DNA from: Thermococcus zilligii AN1
GTDB taxonomy: Archaea; Methanobacteriota_B; Thermococci; Thermococcales; Thermococcaceae
NCBI RefSeq assembly: GCF_000258515.1
Contig: NZ_AJLF01000002.1
Coordinates: 434,001 to 498,000 of the forward strand
Length of the DNA stretch: 64,000 bases
Direction of reading: 5' to 3'
The notes below the pieces were generated by a model. The model was not told where the DNA came from and ran no database searches. It worked only from the letters and a program-made list of their open reading frames with translations. Both the position numbers and the translations under genes were made by a program. How positions within the stretch are numbered: the first letter of the stretch is position 1; each line of letters opens with the position of its first letter. Shown here piece after piece: positions 6,641 to 15,851 of the stretch.

Positions 6641-8959
6641 ATGAAGGCGTATCACCTTCACGTTCAGGGAATAGTCCAGGCTGTTGGCTTTCGCCCCTTC
6701 GTCTACAGGATAGCCCACGAGCACAACCTCAAGGGCTACGTCAAGAACCTCGGCGACGCGGGCGTTGAGATAGTGGTTGAGGGCAGGGAGGAGGACATAG
6801 AGGCCTTTCTCAGGGATCTGCACCGCAAGAAGCCGCCGCTCGCGAGGATTGATAAGGTTGAGAAGAGGGAAATCCCACCCCAGGGCTTTCCAGAGTTTTA
6901 CATCGAGAGAAGCTCGAAGGGGGAAAACGGCGGCGACTCCATAATCCCGCCGGATATAGCGATATGCGAAGACTGTTTAAGGGAGCTCTTTGACCCGACT
7001 AACAAGCGCTACATGTATCCTTTTATCGTCTGCACCAACTGCGGGCCGAGGTTCACGATAATTGAAGACCTCCCCTACGACCGCGAGAACACGACCATGA
7101 GGGAGTTCCCCATGTGCGACTTCTGCGAGAGCGAGTACAAAGACCCGCTCAACAGGCGCTATCACGCTGAACCGACGGCCTGTCCCGTCTGCGGGCCGAG
7201 CTACCGCCTGTACACAAACGACGGGAAAGAGCTAACAGGCGACCCTCTGAAGAAGGTGGCCGAGCTTATAGACAAGGGTTACATCGTGGCGATAAAGGGA
7301 ATCGGCGGAATCCATTTAGCCTGCGACGCGACCAACGAAGAGGCAGTTGCAGAACTCAGGAGGAGGGTCTCCAGGCCACAGAAGCCCTTCGCCATAATGG
7401 CGGACTCCCTTGAGACGGTTAAAAGCTTCGCCTACGTGAGCACGGAGGAGGAAGAAGAACTGACCAGTTACAGGAGGCCCATAGTAGCTCTCCGCAAGAA
7501 GGAGCCCTTCCCCCTGCCGGAAAATTTAGCCCCTGGCCTGCACACCATCGGGGTTATGCTCCCCTACTCGGGGACCCACCACATACTCTTCCACTGGAGC
7601 AGGAGCAGGGTCTACGTGATGACTTCAGCGAACTACCCGGGAATGCCGATGGTCAAGGACAACGAGAAGGCCTTCAAAGAGCTTAAGGAGATGGCCGACT
7701 ACCTCCTGCTCCACAACAGGAAAATACTCAACAGGGCCGATGACAGCGTTGTCCGCTTCGTCGACGGGAACAGGGCCGTTATAAGGCGCTCCCGCGGCTT
7801 CGTGCCGTTGCCGGTGGAAATCCCCTTCGACTACAGCGGTCTGGCCGTTGGGGCAGAGCTGATGAACGCATTTGGCGTTGCAAAGAACGGGAAGGTTTAC
7901 CCGAGCCAGTACATAGGCGACACCGGGAAGCTCGAAGTCCTTGAGTTCATGAGGGAAGCCATAGCGCACTTTAGAAAAATCCTCCGCGTTAAGGACTTCG
8001 ATTTAATCATCGCTGACCTCCACCCGGGCTACAACACTACAAAGCTGGCCATGGAGCTGGCCAACGAGCTGGACGTCGAGCTCCTCCAGGTTCAGCACCA
8101 CTACGCCCACATCGCGAGCGTTTTGGCCGAGAGGAACCTTGAATCTGCCGTTGGGATAGCCCTCGATGGCGTTGGCTACGGAACGGACGGGAACGTCTGG
8201 GGCGGGGAGGTCCTCTATCTGAGCTACGAGGACGTCGAGAGGCTGGCCCATATAGACTACTACCCGCTTCCGGGGGGAGATTTAGCGAGCTACTACCCGC
8301 TGAGGGCATTGATGGGGATTCTGAGCAAGGTCTACCCCGTCGAGGAGCTTGAGGGGATAATAAGGAGCTGCTGTCCCAGGGCCCTCGAGGGCCTCAGGTA
8401 TGGAAAGGTCGAGTTCAACGTTATCCTGAACCAGCTCGCCAAGGGCTTAAACACTGTCTACGCCTCCTCAACTGGAAGAGTCCTCGATTCGCTCGCCGTT
8501 CTGCTCAACGTTGCTTATGTAAGGCACTACGAGGGCGAACCGGCGATGAAGCTTGAGAGCTTTGCGATGAAGGGCAAGAACGACCTGAAGTTCGAAGTTC
8601 CCGTTGAAGGTGGGCGGATAAGGGTTGAAGAGCTCCTTGTTCAGGTGCTTGGGGCGAGGGAGAAAGCTTCCCCGGCTGACATAGCGTACTCAGCCCACCT
8701 GGCACTCGCGAGGGCCTTCGCCAACGTTGCCATGGAGAAAGCCAGGGAGTTCGGCGTGAAGGACGTCGCCATAAGCGGCGGCGTAGCCTACAACGAGCTC
8801 ATAGTGAAGACGATAAGGAAGGCCGTTGAGGCATCCGGACTGAGGTTCCATGCTACAGTGGAAGTTCCGCGCGGGGACAACGGAATAAACGTCGGCCAGG
8901 CCTTCCTCGGCGGCCTCTACCTTGAGGGCTACCTGAGCAGGGAGGACTTAATGATGTAA
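6641..8959 (+). CDS. hypF: Carbamoyltransferase HypF
   Basis: 772 aa from ATG 6641. Domains in order: acylphosphatase (about 1-90; VQAVGFRPFVYRIA), two C4 zinc fingers (CEDC/CTNC and CDFC/CPVC, about 105-190), a YrdC-like carbamoyladenylate domain (about 200-390) and a Kae1-like carbamoyltransferase domain (about 400-772; HHYAHIASVLAE, DGVGYGTDGNVWGGE, ISGGVAYNE). HypF makes carbamoyl-AMP from carbamoyl phosphate and transfers the carbamoyl group to the C-terminal Cys of HypE for cyanide synthesis. It heads a transcript that runs through the nucleotidyltransferase/HEPN pair into hypE. Confidence 0.97.
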   Translation: MKAYHLHVQGIVQAVGFRPFVYRIAHEHNLKGYVKNLGDAGVEIVVEGREEDIEAFLRDLHRKKPPLARIDKVEKREIPPQGFPEFYIERSSKGENGGDSIIPPDIAICEDCLRELFDPTNKRYMYPFIVCTNCGPRFTIIEDLPYDRENTTMREFPMCDFCESEYKDPLNRRYHAEPTACPVCGPSYRLYTNDGKELTGDPLKKVAELIDKGYIVAIKGIGGIHLACDATNEEAVAELRRRVSRPQKPFAIMADSLETVKSFAYVSTEEEEELTSYRRPIVALRKKEPFPLPENLAPGLHTIGVMLPYSGTHHILFHWSRSRVYVMTSANYPGMPMVKDNEKAFKELKEMADYLLLHNRKILNRADDSVVRFVDGNRAVIRRSRGFVPLPVEIPFDYSGLAVGAELMNAFGVAKNGKVYPSQYIGDTGKLEVLEFMREAIAHFRKILRVKDFDLIIADLHPGYNTTKLAMELANELDVELLQVQHHYAHIASVLAERNLESAVGIALDGVGYGTDGNVWGGEVLYLSYEDVERLAHIDYYPLPGGDLASYYPLRALMGILSKVYPVEELEGIIRSCCPRALEGLRYGKVEFNVILNQLAKGLNTVYASSTGRVLDSLAVLLNVAYVRHYEGEPAMKLESFAMKGKNDLKFEVPVEGGRIRVEELLVQVLGAREKASPADIAYSAHLALARAFANVAMEKAREFGVKDVAISGGVAYNELIVKTIRKAVEASGLRFHATVEVPRGDNGINVGQAFLGGLYLEGYLSREDLMM

Positions 8960-9001
8960 GGTTTAAGTTTAGAACGCCGAACTTTCACCGGGGGAGGAAA
9001 C

Positions 9002-9325
9002 ATGCCCGTCATACCGAGGGACGAACTCCTCGGAATCCTGCGGGAGGTCAAGGGAAAGCTGAAGGAGCTGCTCGGCGATGACCTGGTTGAGGTCATCCTC
9101 TTCGGCTCTTACGCGAGGGGGGAGGCCAGGGAAGGGAGCGACGTTGATGTGCTTGTCATTACACGCAGAAGGCTCACTCCGGAGGAGGACTGGGGGCTTG
9201 GAGAGCTGATGACCGATCTCGTTCTCAAGTATGGGGTCGTGGTTTCACTCGTAGTGTATCCCAGGAGGGAGGAACCTAAGGACCCGTTCTTCCTCACCGC
9301 GATGGAGGAGGGTATAAAAGTATGA
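9002..9325 (+). CDS. MNT-type nucleotidyltransferase (putative antitoxin)
   Basis: 107 aa, ATG 9002 with GGGGGAGGAAAC upstream. The pol-beta nucleotidyltransferase signature GSYARGEAREGSDVDVLV is intact (GS and DxD metal ligands), around residues 36-53. Small MNT proteins paired with HEPN proteins form type VII toxin-antitoxin systems in which the MNT AMPylates the HEPN RNase. Here the stop overlaps the HEPN start by ATGA. A partial SurR-like core (GTT TAG AAC, 8967-8975) precedes it, but cotranscription with hypF 42 bp upstream is more likely. Confidence 0.87.
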   Translation: MPVIPRDELLGILREVKGKLKELLGDDLVEVILFGSYARGEAREGSDVDVLVITRRRLTPEEDWGLGELMTDLVLKYGVVVSLVVYPRREEPKDPFFLTAMEEGIKV

Positions 9326-9717
9326 GCGAGGAGTACCAGAGGATAATCCAGAAGGCTGAGAGGAGCCTGCACGCAGCGGAAGAACTTCTGAGGAAGGGCA
9401 TGCCAGAGTTCGCCGCGTCGAGGGCTTATTATGCCATTTTCTATTGTGTAGAAGCGTTTCTGAGGACGAGGGGGATAGAAGTTTCAAAGCACGCCTCCGC
9501 AATTGCCCTTTTCGGGAGGGAGTTCGTTAAAAACGGCGAAGTTCCGAGGAGATACCTGACCTATGTGAACCTTGCGTTCAAGACCAGACAGGTTGCGGAC
9601 GACTCCTTTGAAATCCAGGTGACGGAAGAGGAAGCTCAAGCCGAGATAGAGCGTGCCCGTGAGTTTTTAGGCTTCACCGTTGATTACCCCCGCAAAAAAG
9701 GCCTTCTGGGGGGTTGA
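9322..9717 (+). CDS. HEPN-domain protein (putative toxin) with altered catalytic motif
   Basis: 131 aa, overlapping the MNT gene. The HEPN pattern is clear: ASRAYYAIFYCVEAFLRTRG near residues 32-51 and a KHASAIALFGREFV helix. In many MNT-linked HEPN toxins the RNase motif is RxYYAxFH, that is R-x6-H; here the last position is Tyr (RAYYAIFY), so the catalytic His is missing from its usual place. The protein may be an inactive or repurposed HEPN. Its stop is two bases before the hypE start, so toxin activity would be unexpected in a housekeeping maturation operon. Confidence 0.85.
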   Translation: MSEEYQRIIQKAERSLHAAEELLRKGMPEFAASRAYYAIFYCVEAFLRTRGIEVSKHASAIALFGREFVKNGEVPRRYLTYVNLAFKTRQVADDSFEIQVTEEEAQAEIERAREFLGFTVDYPRKKGLLGG

Positions 9718-9719
9718 AG

Positions 9720-10736
9720 ATGGGAGAAAAGATAAGGCTCGAACACGGGGCCGGCGGAGAGATAATGGAGGAGCTTTTGAGGGACGTGATACTCAAAACG
9801 CTGACCCTCAAGAGCGCCGGTGGAATAGGGCTGGATGCACTGGACGACGGGGCAACTATACCGCTTGGTGATAAACACATCGTCTTCACGATAGACGGCC
9901 ACACGGTAAAGCCGCTCTTCTTCCCGGGCGGGGACATCGGAAGACTGGCGGTCAGCGGGACGGTGAACGATTTGGCCGTCATGGGCGCCAGACCTTTAGC
10001 TCTGGCGAATTCCATGATACTCAGCGAGGGGTTAGACATGGACGTCCTCAGGAGGGTTCTCCGCTCAATGGACGACACAGCTAAGGAAGTGCCGGTTCCA
10101 ATAATCACGGGCGATACCAAGGTGGTTGAGGAGCCGATAGGGATGTTCGTCATCACGGCCGGAATAGGCATAGCCGAGAGGCCGATAAGCGATGCCGGGG
10201 CCAAAGTTGGAGACGCTGTTCTGGTCAGCGGGACGATAGGGGACCACGGAATAGCGCTGATGAGCCACCGCGAGGGGATAGCCTTTGAGACCGAGCTGAA
10301 GAGCGACGTTGCGCCGATATGGGACGTTGTTAAAGCTGTTGCCGATGCCATAGGTTGGGAGAACATCCACGCCATGAAGGACCCGACGAGGGCCGGTCTG
10401 AGCAATGCGCTCAACGAGATAGCGAGAAAGAGCAACGTCGGAATCCTCGTGAGGGAGGCCGATATTCCGGTAAGGCCTGAAGTTAGGGCCGCCAGCGATA
10501 TGCTCGGCATAAGCCCCTACGACGTTGCCAACGAGGGCAAGGCCGTGATGGTTGTGGCTAAAGAATACGCCGGGGAGGCCCTTGAGGCGATGAGAAAAAC
10601 CGAGAAGGGCAGGGACGCCGCGATAATCGGCGAGGTAATGGGGCAATACCGCGGGAAGGTTATCCTCGAGACTGGAATCGGGGGAAGGCGCTTTATGGAG
10701 CCTCCCGAAGGCGACCCGGTCCCGAGGATATGCTGA
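9720..10736 (+). CDS. hypE: Hydrogenase maturation protein HypE
   Basis: 338 aa from ATG 9720, with CTGGGGGGTTGAAG as ribosome site. It is an AIR-synthase/PurM-like ATPase (LEHGAGGEIMEELL, DDGATIPLG, SGTVNDLAVMGARP) and ends PRIC, the C-terminal Cys that is carbamoylated by HypF and dehydrated to thiocyanate. This completes the hyp set in the window (A, B, C, D, E, F and the protease). It is convergent with the porDAB operon. Confidence 0.97.
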   Translation: MGEKIRLEHGAGGEIMEELLRDVILKTLTLKSAGGIGLDALDDGATIPLGDKHIVFTIDGHTVKPLFFPGGDIGRLAVSGTVNDLAVMGARPLALANSMILSEGLDMDVLRRVLRSMDDTAKEVPVPIITGDTKVVEEPIGMFVITAGIGIAERPISDAGAKVGDAVLVSGTIGDHGIALMSHREGIAFETELKSDVAPIWDVVKAVADAIGWENIHAMKDPTRAGLSNALNEIARKSNVGILVREADIPVRPEVRAASDMLGISPYDVANEGKAVMVVAKEYAGEALEAMRKTEKGRDAAIIGEVMGQYRGKVILETGIGGRRFMEPPEGDPVPRIC

Positions 10737-10743
10737 CCTTTCC

Positions 10744-10770
10744 CTTTTCTTTGAACCGCGGTGAGAAAAG
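10744..10770. terminator. Possible bidirectional terminator between hypE and porB
   Basis: CTTTTCT (10744-10750) and AGAAAAG (10764-10770) form a 7-bp inverted repeat in the 47-bp gap between the convergent hypE and porB stops, flanked by pyrimidine-rich and purine-rich runs. Archaeal termination depends mostly on T-rich tracts, so the role of the repeat is uncertain. Confidence 0.35.
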
Positions 10771-10783
10771 ATAAAGGGAAAAA

Positions 10784-11779
10784 TCACTCCCCTGGCTTGG
10801 GGAGGGTTACATCAACACCGAGAACCTTCCACATGGCCTTTATCTGCTCCCTGAGCTGGTCTATTGCCTCGGGCTGCTTGAAGAGGTGCTTGAACCTGCC
10901 CTGCAGCTGGAGGTACTCCTCAATGGGCTTCTTGAACTCGATGGCGACTATCCTGTCTCCCTCGCGCTTGACCTTGGCGCCTCCTCCTGGCGGCTGTATC
11001 CTGATGTTGAAGAAGTTGCCGTTCTCGATCTCGAAGAGCGGCCAGATGCCGGTCTCGATGGCGAGGCGGGCTATCTCAATGCCCTTCTCGAGCGGGCTCT
11101 TCCATCCCGTGGGGCAGGTGCAGTGGACCTGCACGAACGCCGGGCCATCAACCTTCGCTGCGGTCTTCATCTTCTTGACGAAGTCGAAGGGGTTGCCTAT
11201 GCTCGCGGTGGCGACGTAGGGTATCTGGTGGGCTGCAGCTATAAGCGCGACCCACTTCTTGGGCTTGTCCTCGCCGATGGAGTACTTGCCCGGCGGTGAG
11301 GTCGTGGTCCAGGCACCGTAAGGCGTTGAACTTGAGCGCTGAATTCCGGTGTTCATGTAGGCCTCGTTGTCGTACATGAGGTAGACCACGTTGTGCCAGC
11401 GCTCGAGCATACCGCTGAGGGCCTGTATACCTATGTCTGCCGTACCGCCGTCACCGCCTATGGCCAGGACCTTGCCCTTCCTGCCGAGCTTCTTCCAGGC
11501 GGCTTCAACGCCGCTGGCAACCGCCGCCGCGTTCTCGAAGGCGACGTGGATCCACGGGGCCTTCCAGGCGGTGTAGGGGAATACGGCTGAAACCACTTCC
11601 ATACATCCGGTGGCCTGGGCTATGGCGAAGGCGTTCGGGTCGCCGTACTTCTCCTCCATGGCCTCGCTGAAGGCCTTGGTGGCCAATTTGAGGGCGGTGG
11701 CACACGCACAGCCGGCACAGGCAGCGTGTCCGGGTGCCCAGTACTCGCGAGTTGTGATGGGGGGCTTCCTAACGGCCAT
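10784..11779 (-). CDS. porB: Pyruvate:ferredoxin oxidoreductase beta subunit
   Basis: 331 aa from ATG 11779 ([14 protein letters not shown]), last gene of the cluster. It holds the thiamine diphosphate site ([16 protein letters not shown] ... [11 protein letters not shown]) and an N-terminal CAGCAC plus further cysteines expected to ligate the proximal [4Fe-4S] cluster. With porA, porD and porG it oxidises pyruvate and CoA to acetyl-CoA and CO2, reducing ferredoxin, the main electron source for H2 production in Thermococcales. Sequence order and length agree with the Pyrococcus enzyme. Confidence 0.95.
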   Translation of the reverse strand: MAVRKPPITTREYWAPGHAACAGCACATALKLATKAFSEAMEEKYGDPNAFAIAQATGCMEVVSAVFPYTAWKAPWIHVAFENAAAVASGVEAAWKKLGRKGKVLAIGGDGGTADIGIQALSGMLERWHNVVYLMYDNEAYMNTGIQRSSSTPYGAWTTTSPPGKYSIGEDKPKKWVALIAAAHQIPYVATASIGNPFDFVKKMKTAAKVDGPAFVQVHCTCPTGWKSPLEKGIEIARLAIETGIWPLFEIENGNFFNIRIQPPGGGAKVKREGDRIVAIEFKKPIEEYLQLQGRFKHLFKQPEAIDQLREQIKAMWKVLGVDVTLPKPGE

Positions 11780-11789
11780 CTTCCTCACC

Positions 11790-12974
11790 TCACAGTATCT
11801 CCTTCCTCAGTCCAATCCAGTTAACTTCCTCAAACTTCTCTCCGGCGAGGGCCTTCCTGCTTATCTCGAGAACCTGGTCGAGTTCCCTGAAGGTGACGTC
11901 CCTGCCACCGAGGCCGAGGATGAAGTCCACGAGGATTGGCCTCTCCTCCTGGTTGATCAAAGCCCTGCTGAAGTCCTGGAAGAGGGCTCCACCGACGCTG
12001 AACGTGACGTTCTTCTCCAGCAGAGCCAGAACCTTGGCCTTCTTCGCAAGCTCCCTGACCTCCTCGGTCGGGAACGGCCTGTAAACGGTGAGCTTTGCCG
12101 CACCGGCCTTGATGCCCTTCTCGCGGAGGCTGTCCACGTACTCCTTGACGGTTCCGGCGAGGGAGCCCATGGTGACGAAGATTATCTCGGCGTCGTCAGT
12201 TCTGTACTCCTCTATCTTCCGGTACTTCCTGCCAAAGCGCTTCTCGAACTCGGCAAAGACCTCGTCGATGACCTTCTTGGCGTTCTCGTTGGCCTCCCAG
12301 AGGGTGTACCTGGCTTCCATGTAGTAGGCCGGGAAGGCGAGGGAACCCTGGGTTACCGGTTTGGCCGGGTCGAGGTAAGCGTGCTTTGGCTTATACTCGC
12401 CGAGGAACTCGTCAACGGCTTCCTGGTCGGGGATTTCAACCGGTTCAACTGTGTGGGTCAATATGAAGGCGTCGAAGCCGACCATAGCTGGAAGGAGAAC
12501 CCTCTCGTCCTCGGCGATCTTGAAGGCCATGAGTATGAGGTCGAGGGCTTCCTGGTTGTTCTCGGCGTAGAACTGGAGCCATCCGGAGTCGCGCTCGCTT
12601 ATGGTGTCCTGCCAGTCGTTCCAGATGTTGATTGGAGCGCTGAGTGCACGGTTTCCAATGGCCATGACTATCGGGAGGCGCATTCCCGCGGCAATGAAGA
12701 GTATCTCGTGCATTAGGGCCAGTCCCTGAGAGGCCGTTGCCGTGAAGGTTCTGACGCCGGCCGCCGAAGCACCGACACAGGCTGAAATCGCCGAGTGCTC
12801 GCTCTCCACCTTGATGAACTCTGCGTCGAGCTCCCCATCGGCGACGAACTCACTTATCTTCTCCGGGATAAGGGTCGAGGGCGTAATCGGGAACGCCGCT
12901 ATAACCTTCGGCCTTGCGAGCTTGGCCGCCCAGGCGGCCGCCTCGTTAGCCTTCATAACGGTCCTGATCGGCAT
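11790..12974 (-). CDS. porA: Pyruvate:ferredoxin oxidoreductase alpha subunit
   Basis: 394 aa from ATG 12974 ([15 protein letters not shown]). The N-terminal pyrimidine-binding part has [22 protein letters not shown] and [21 protein letters not shown]; the C-terminal part has [14 protein letters not shown] alpha carries most of the active-site cleft with beta. The POR assignment, as opposed to VOR, follows from gene order and the residues shared with the known Pyrococcus PorA. It overlaps porD by a few bases at its upstream ribosome site. Confidence 0.95.
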   Translation of the reverse strand: MPIRTVMKANEAAAWAAKLARPKVIAAFPITPSTLIPEKISEFVADGELDAEFIKVESEHSAISACVGASAAGVRTFTATASQGLALMHEILFIAAGMRLPIVMAIGNRALSAPINIWNDWQDTISERDSGWLQFYAENNQEALDLILMAFKIAEDERVLLPAMVGFDAFILTHTVEPVEIPDQEAVDEFLGEYKPKHAYLDPAKPVTQGSLAFPAYYMEARYTLWEANENAKKVIDEVFAEFEKRFGRKYRKIEEYRTDDAEIIFVTMGSLAGTVKEYVDSLREKGIKAGAAKLTVYRPFPTEEVRELAKKAKVLALLEKNVTFSVGGALFQDFSRALINQEERPILVDFILGLGGRDVTFRELDQVLEISRKALAGEKFEEVNWIGLRKEIL

Positions 12975-12985
12975 ATTCCACCACC

Positions 12986-13303
12986 TCACTTGGTCTCCCT
13001 AACCATGACTATGGCCTCGGCCGGGCACTCGTTTGCGCAGATTCCGCAACCCTTGCAGTAGTCATAGTCGAATACGGGATAGTTCTCCTCGTCCAGGTAG
13101 ATGGCCGGCTCGGGGCAGTAGACGTAGCAGAGGTAGCAGCGGACGCACTTTTCCCTGTGGAACTCGGGCATGAAAACCCTCCAGCTTCCCGTCTTGTTTA
13201 TGACGCTGCTCCCTGGGATGTATACAATTGCTCCAGGGGTCATTTTTTCGCTATACTCCCTCTGAACCCTCTCAATCTCGGCCTTAAACGGGCTCTCAGC
13301 CAT
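12986..13303 (-). CDS. porD: Pyruvate:ferredoxin oxidoreductase delta (ferredoxin) subunit
   Basis: 105 aa from ATG 13303 (MAESPFKAEI); a longer GTG start is rejected on family length and the GGGGGTGATACAT ribosome site. Two CxxCxxCxxxCP motifs (CVRCYLCYVYCPEP and CKGCGICANECP) bind two [4Fe-4S] clusters that pass electrons to ferredoxin. The 62-bp gap upstream of it contains an AT-rich TATA-like run (around 13340-13365), so porDAB may have its own promoter. Confidence 0.95.
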   Translation of the reverse strand: MAESPFKAEIERVQREYSEKMTPGAIVYIPGSSVINKTGSWRVFMPEFHREKCVRCYLCYVYCPEPAIYLDEENYPVFDYDYCKGCGICANECPAEAIVMVRETK

Positions 13304-13365
13304 ATGTATCACCCCCAGTGAGTTACCAGGTCAGCACTTAAACCTTTGGATTTAAAATTAAAAGC

Positions 13366-14301
13366 TCAGCCGAAGACCTCGGCGAGCTTCTTGAGCTTCT
13401 CCCACTCGTGGTTGACCCACTGCTGGAGTACCTCAACATCCTCCCTGGTCATGTACTTGAACCTGCCCTGGAACTTCAGGAACTCCTCGATGGGCTTCGG
13501 CTCATTCTTTGGATTGGGCATGTTTATCCTGTATTTCCCGTTCTCGTACTCGAAGAGCGGGAAGTAGGCCGTCTGAACCGCCAAGCGGGCCAGCTCGATG
13601 CTCTTATCTGTCGGGCTTCTCCAGCCGGTCGGGCACGGCGCGAAGAGCTGGATGAAGCTCGGGCCGGGCGTCTTCTGGGCCTTCTTGAGCTTCTTTATAA
13701 AGTCCTCAGGATAAGCAACGCTGGCGGTCGCCGCGTAGGGGATTTCGTGGGCTATGACGATGTCGATGACCTTCTTCTTGTGCCTCTTCTCGAGGAAGTG
13801 CTTCTTTCCTCCGGGCGTGTTGGTCGTCCAGGCACCGTAGGGGGTTGAGCTTGAGCGCTGAATTCCGGTGTTCATGTAGGCCTCGTTGTCGTACATGATG
13901 TAGACGGCATCGTGCCCCCTCTCGAGGAAACCGCTCAGGGCCTGAAGGCCTATATCGGCTGTACCGCCGTCGCCGGCCCAGCCGATTATCATGACGCCGT
14001 CTTCGCCCTTGACCTTGATGCCCCTGGCCTTGAGGGCGGCTTCGATGCCGCTTATCACGGCGCCGGTCGTCTCGAAAGCGGTGTGGAAGAGGTTGGCGTC
14101 GAGGGTGCTGTAGGGCCAGGCTCCGGTGATGATGGTTGAACAGCAGGCGGGAATTGCGAATATCGTCCTCTTACCATAGGCCTTCAGCACGTACCTCAGC
14201 CCGAGGGAGGCACCACAGCCCTGGCAGGCGGTGTGACCGGCGTAAAAGTGCTCTTCCGCCGGGATGCTAAGCCTCTTTTTAACGTTCTCGGGGATCTCCA
14301 T
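13366..14301 (-). CDS. vorB: 2-ketoisovalerate:ferredoxin oxidoreductase beta subunit
   Basis: 311 aa from ATG 14301 with GAGGTGA upstream. It has HTACQGCGASLGLRYV for the cluster ligands and [18 protein letters not shown] for thiamine diphosphate. VOR oxidises branched-chain 2-oxoacids from peptide fermentation to acyl-CoA. The VOR label rests on gene order (porG-vorDAB-porDAB, as in Pyrococcus) and close resemblance to the known VorB. Confidence 0.94.
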   Translation of the reverse strand: MEIPENVKKRLSIPAEEHFYAGHTACQGCGASLGLRYVLKAYGKRTIFAIPACCSTIITGAWPYSTLDANLFHTAFETTGAVISGIEAALKARGIKVKGEDGVMIIGWAGDGGTADIGLQALSGFLERGHDAVYIMYDNEAYMNTGIQRSSSTPYGAWTTNTPGGKKHFLEKRHKKKVIDIVIAHEIPYAATASVAYPEDFIKKLKKAQKTPGPSFIQLFAPCPTGWRSPTDKSIELARLAVQTAYFPLFEYENGKYRINMPNPKNEPKPIEEFLKFQGRFKYMTREDVEVLQQWVNHEWEKLKKLAEVFG

Positions 14302-14306
14302 CTCTC

Positions 14307-15494
14307 TCACCTCTTAAGGTGGTACCAGTCCACCTCTACGTCGAGCTCCCCCTTCTCGATGATGGCCTTCATGTTCTCTGCTATCTTTCTCACATCGCTG
14401 ACCGTGAAGTCCCTGCCGCCGAGGCCGACGATGTAGTTCTTCATCAGCGGCCTCGCTTTGGTGTTGTAGAGAACCCCCTTGGCCTCGTTGAAGAGTATGC
14501 CCTCCTGGCCGAAGGAGAAGTTCCTGTCGAGGACTGCTATGCCCTCAACGCCCTTCGCCAGCTCGTAGAGCTCCTCACCCGGGAAGGGCCTGAACCAGAG
14601 AACCTTTGCCGCTCCGACCCTGTATCCCTCTTCCCTGAGGAGATCAACCGCCTGCTTGACGGTCCCCATGAGCGAACCCATGCCCAAGAAGACGAAGTCG
14701 GCATCGTCGGTCCTGTAGGTCTCTATCATCCTGCTGTAGTCCCTTCCAAAGCGCTCGCCGAACTCCCTGCCGACCTCTCTGATGACCTTCTTCGCCTCCT
14801 CGTGGGCCTTGGCTAACTTGTAGCGGAACTCGTAGTAGTCAGCCGGGGTTGCCAGAGCGCCGACTGAGAAGGGCTTCTCGAAGTTCGCGAGGTCGTAGAG
14901 GGGCTCCCTCGGCGGTAGGAACTCATCCACGAGCTCCTGCGGGATCATCTCAACGACGTCATATGTGTGGCTCAGAATGAAGGCGCTCTCGATGACCATT
15001 GCCGGAACGTTAACGGTCTCCGCCACCTTAAAGGCCATCAGGACACCGTCGTAAACTTCCTGGTTGTTTTCCGCGTAAAACTGCATCCAGCCGGTGTCGC
15101 GCTGGGCTAAACTGTCAGTCTGATCATCCCAGACGCTCCACGGGGGAGCCATGGCGCGGTTAACGTCGACCATGACAATCGGAAGCCTCGCGCCGCTCGC
15201 CCAGTGGAGCATCTCGTGCATCAAAGCGAGACCCTGGGCTGAGGTGGCCGTGAAGGCCCTGGCTCCAGCCGCCGAGGCGCCTATACAGGCTGCCATGGCC
15301 GAGTGCTCGCTCTCCACCGGGACGTACTGGATGTTGGCCTCTCCGTCTGCTATGAACTCGGCTATCTTCTCGATGATGCTCGTCTGGGGTGTGATTGGGT
15401 AAGCCGCCACAACCTGAACCCTCGCGTCTTTTGCTGCGTAAGCGGCCGCGTAGTTGCCGCTCACAACCTTTTTAATTGGCTTATACTCGGCCAT
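14307..15494 (-). CDS. vorA: 2-ketoisovalerate:ferredoxin oxidoreductase alpha subunit
   Basis: 395 aa. It is paralogous to porA: AAYPITPQTSIIEKI, ESEHSAMAACIGASAAGAR, and a C-terminal LWFRPFPGEELYELA. MAPPWSVWDDQTDSLAQRD is the VOR-type version of the Por[12 protein letters not shown] segment and probably helps set substrate choice. It starts one base before the vorD stop and its end overlaps the vorB ribosome site. Confidence 0.94.
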   Translation of the reverse strand: MAEYKPIKKVVSGNYAAAYAAKDARVQVVAAYPITPQTSIIEKIAEFIADGEANIQYVPVESEHSAMAACIGASAAGARAFTATSAQGLALMHEMLHWASGARLPIVMVDVNRAMAPPWSVWDDQTDSLAQRDTGWMQFYAENNQEVYDGVLMAFKVAETVNVPAMVIESAFILSHTYDVVEMIPQELVDEFLPPREPLYDLANFEKPFSVGALATPADYYEFRYKLAKAHEEAKKVIREVGREFGERFGRDYSRMIETYRTDDADFVFLGMGSLMGTVKQAVDLLREEGYRVGAAKVLWFRPFPGEELYELAKGVEGIAVLDRNFSFGQEGILFNEAKGVLYNTKARPLMKNYIVGLGGRDFTVSDVRKIAENMKAIIEKGELDVEVDWYHLKR

Positions 15495-15495
15495 A

Positions 15496-15813
15496 TCACT
15501 TCTCCTCCTTCTCCATTGTTATCGCCTTGGCCGGGCACTCGTTCGCGCAAATACCACAGCCCTTGCAGTAGTCGTAGTCAACCGCGACGTAGCCGTCGGG
15601 CTTGATGTAGATTGCAGGCTCGGGGCAGAACTTCCAGCAGATGTAGCACTTGACGCACTTCTCCTCGTTGATTACAGGTATGAAAGTCCTCCAGTCGCCG
15701 GTGAAGTTGCTCAATGTGGTGTCCAGGCTTACAGGCGCCTCGGGGTACTGGTCAACGGAGGTGAATACCAGTTTTTTTGCCTCCGCCTTCTTTTCTCCAA
15801 ACAGCGTGTTCAA
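15496..15813 (-). CDS. vorD: 2-ketoisovalerate:ferredoxin oxidoreductase delta (ferredoxin) subunit
   Basis: 105 aa if translation begins at TTG 15813, just after a purine-rich GGAGGAGGGGAGGAGG run; this gives the length of known VorD proteins. A longer TTG start at 15855 overlapping porG would add 14 residues and is less likely. Two ferredoxin motifs (CVKCYICWKFCPEP, CKGCGICANECP) bind two [4Fe-4S] clusters. Confidence 0.93.
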   Translation of the reverse strand: MNTLFGEKKAEAKKLVFTSVDQYPEAPVSLDTTLSNFTGDWRTFIPVINEEKCVKCYICWKFCPEPAIYIKPDGYVAVDYDYCKGCGICANECPAKAITMEKEEK

Positions 15814-15851
15814 CCTCCTCCCCTCCTCCAAAGTAGGGAAAGCAGAGAAAA

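Noticed and set aside
8967-8975. GTT TAG AAC as a SurR site before the nucleotidyltransferase
   Set aside because: The third GTT element is missing and the gene is probably cotranscribed with hypF.
13306-13322. TATCACn5GTGAGT near porD as a glycolytic motif
   Set aside because: Two mismatches in the right half, and the left half is just the complement of the porD ribosome site.
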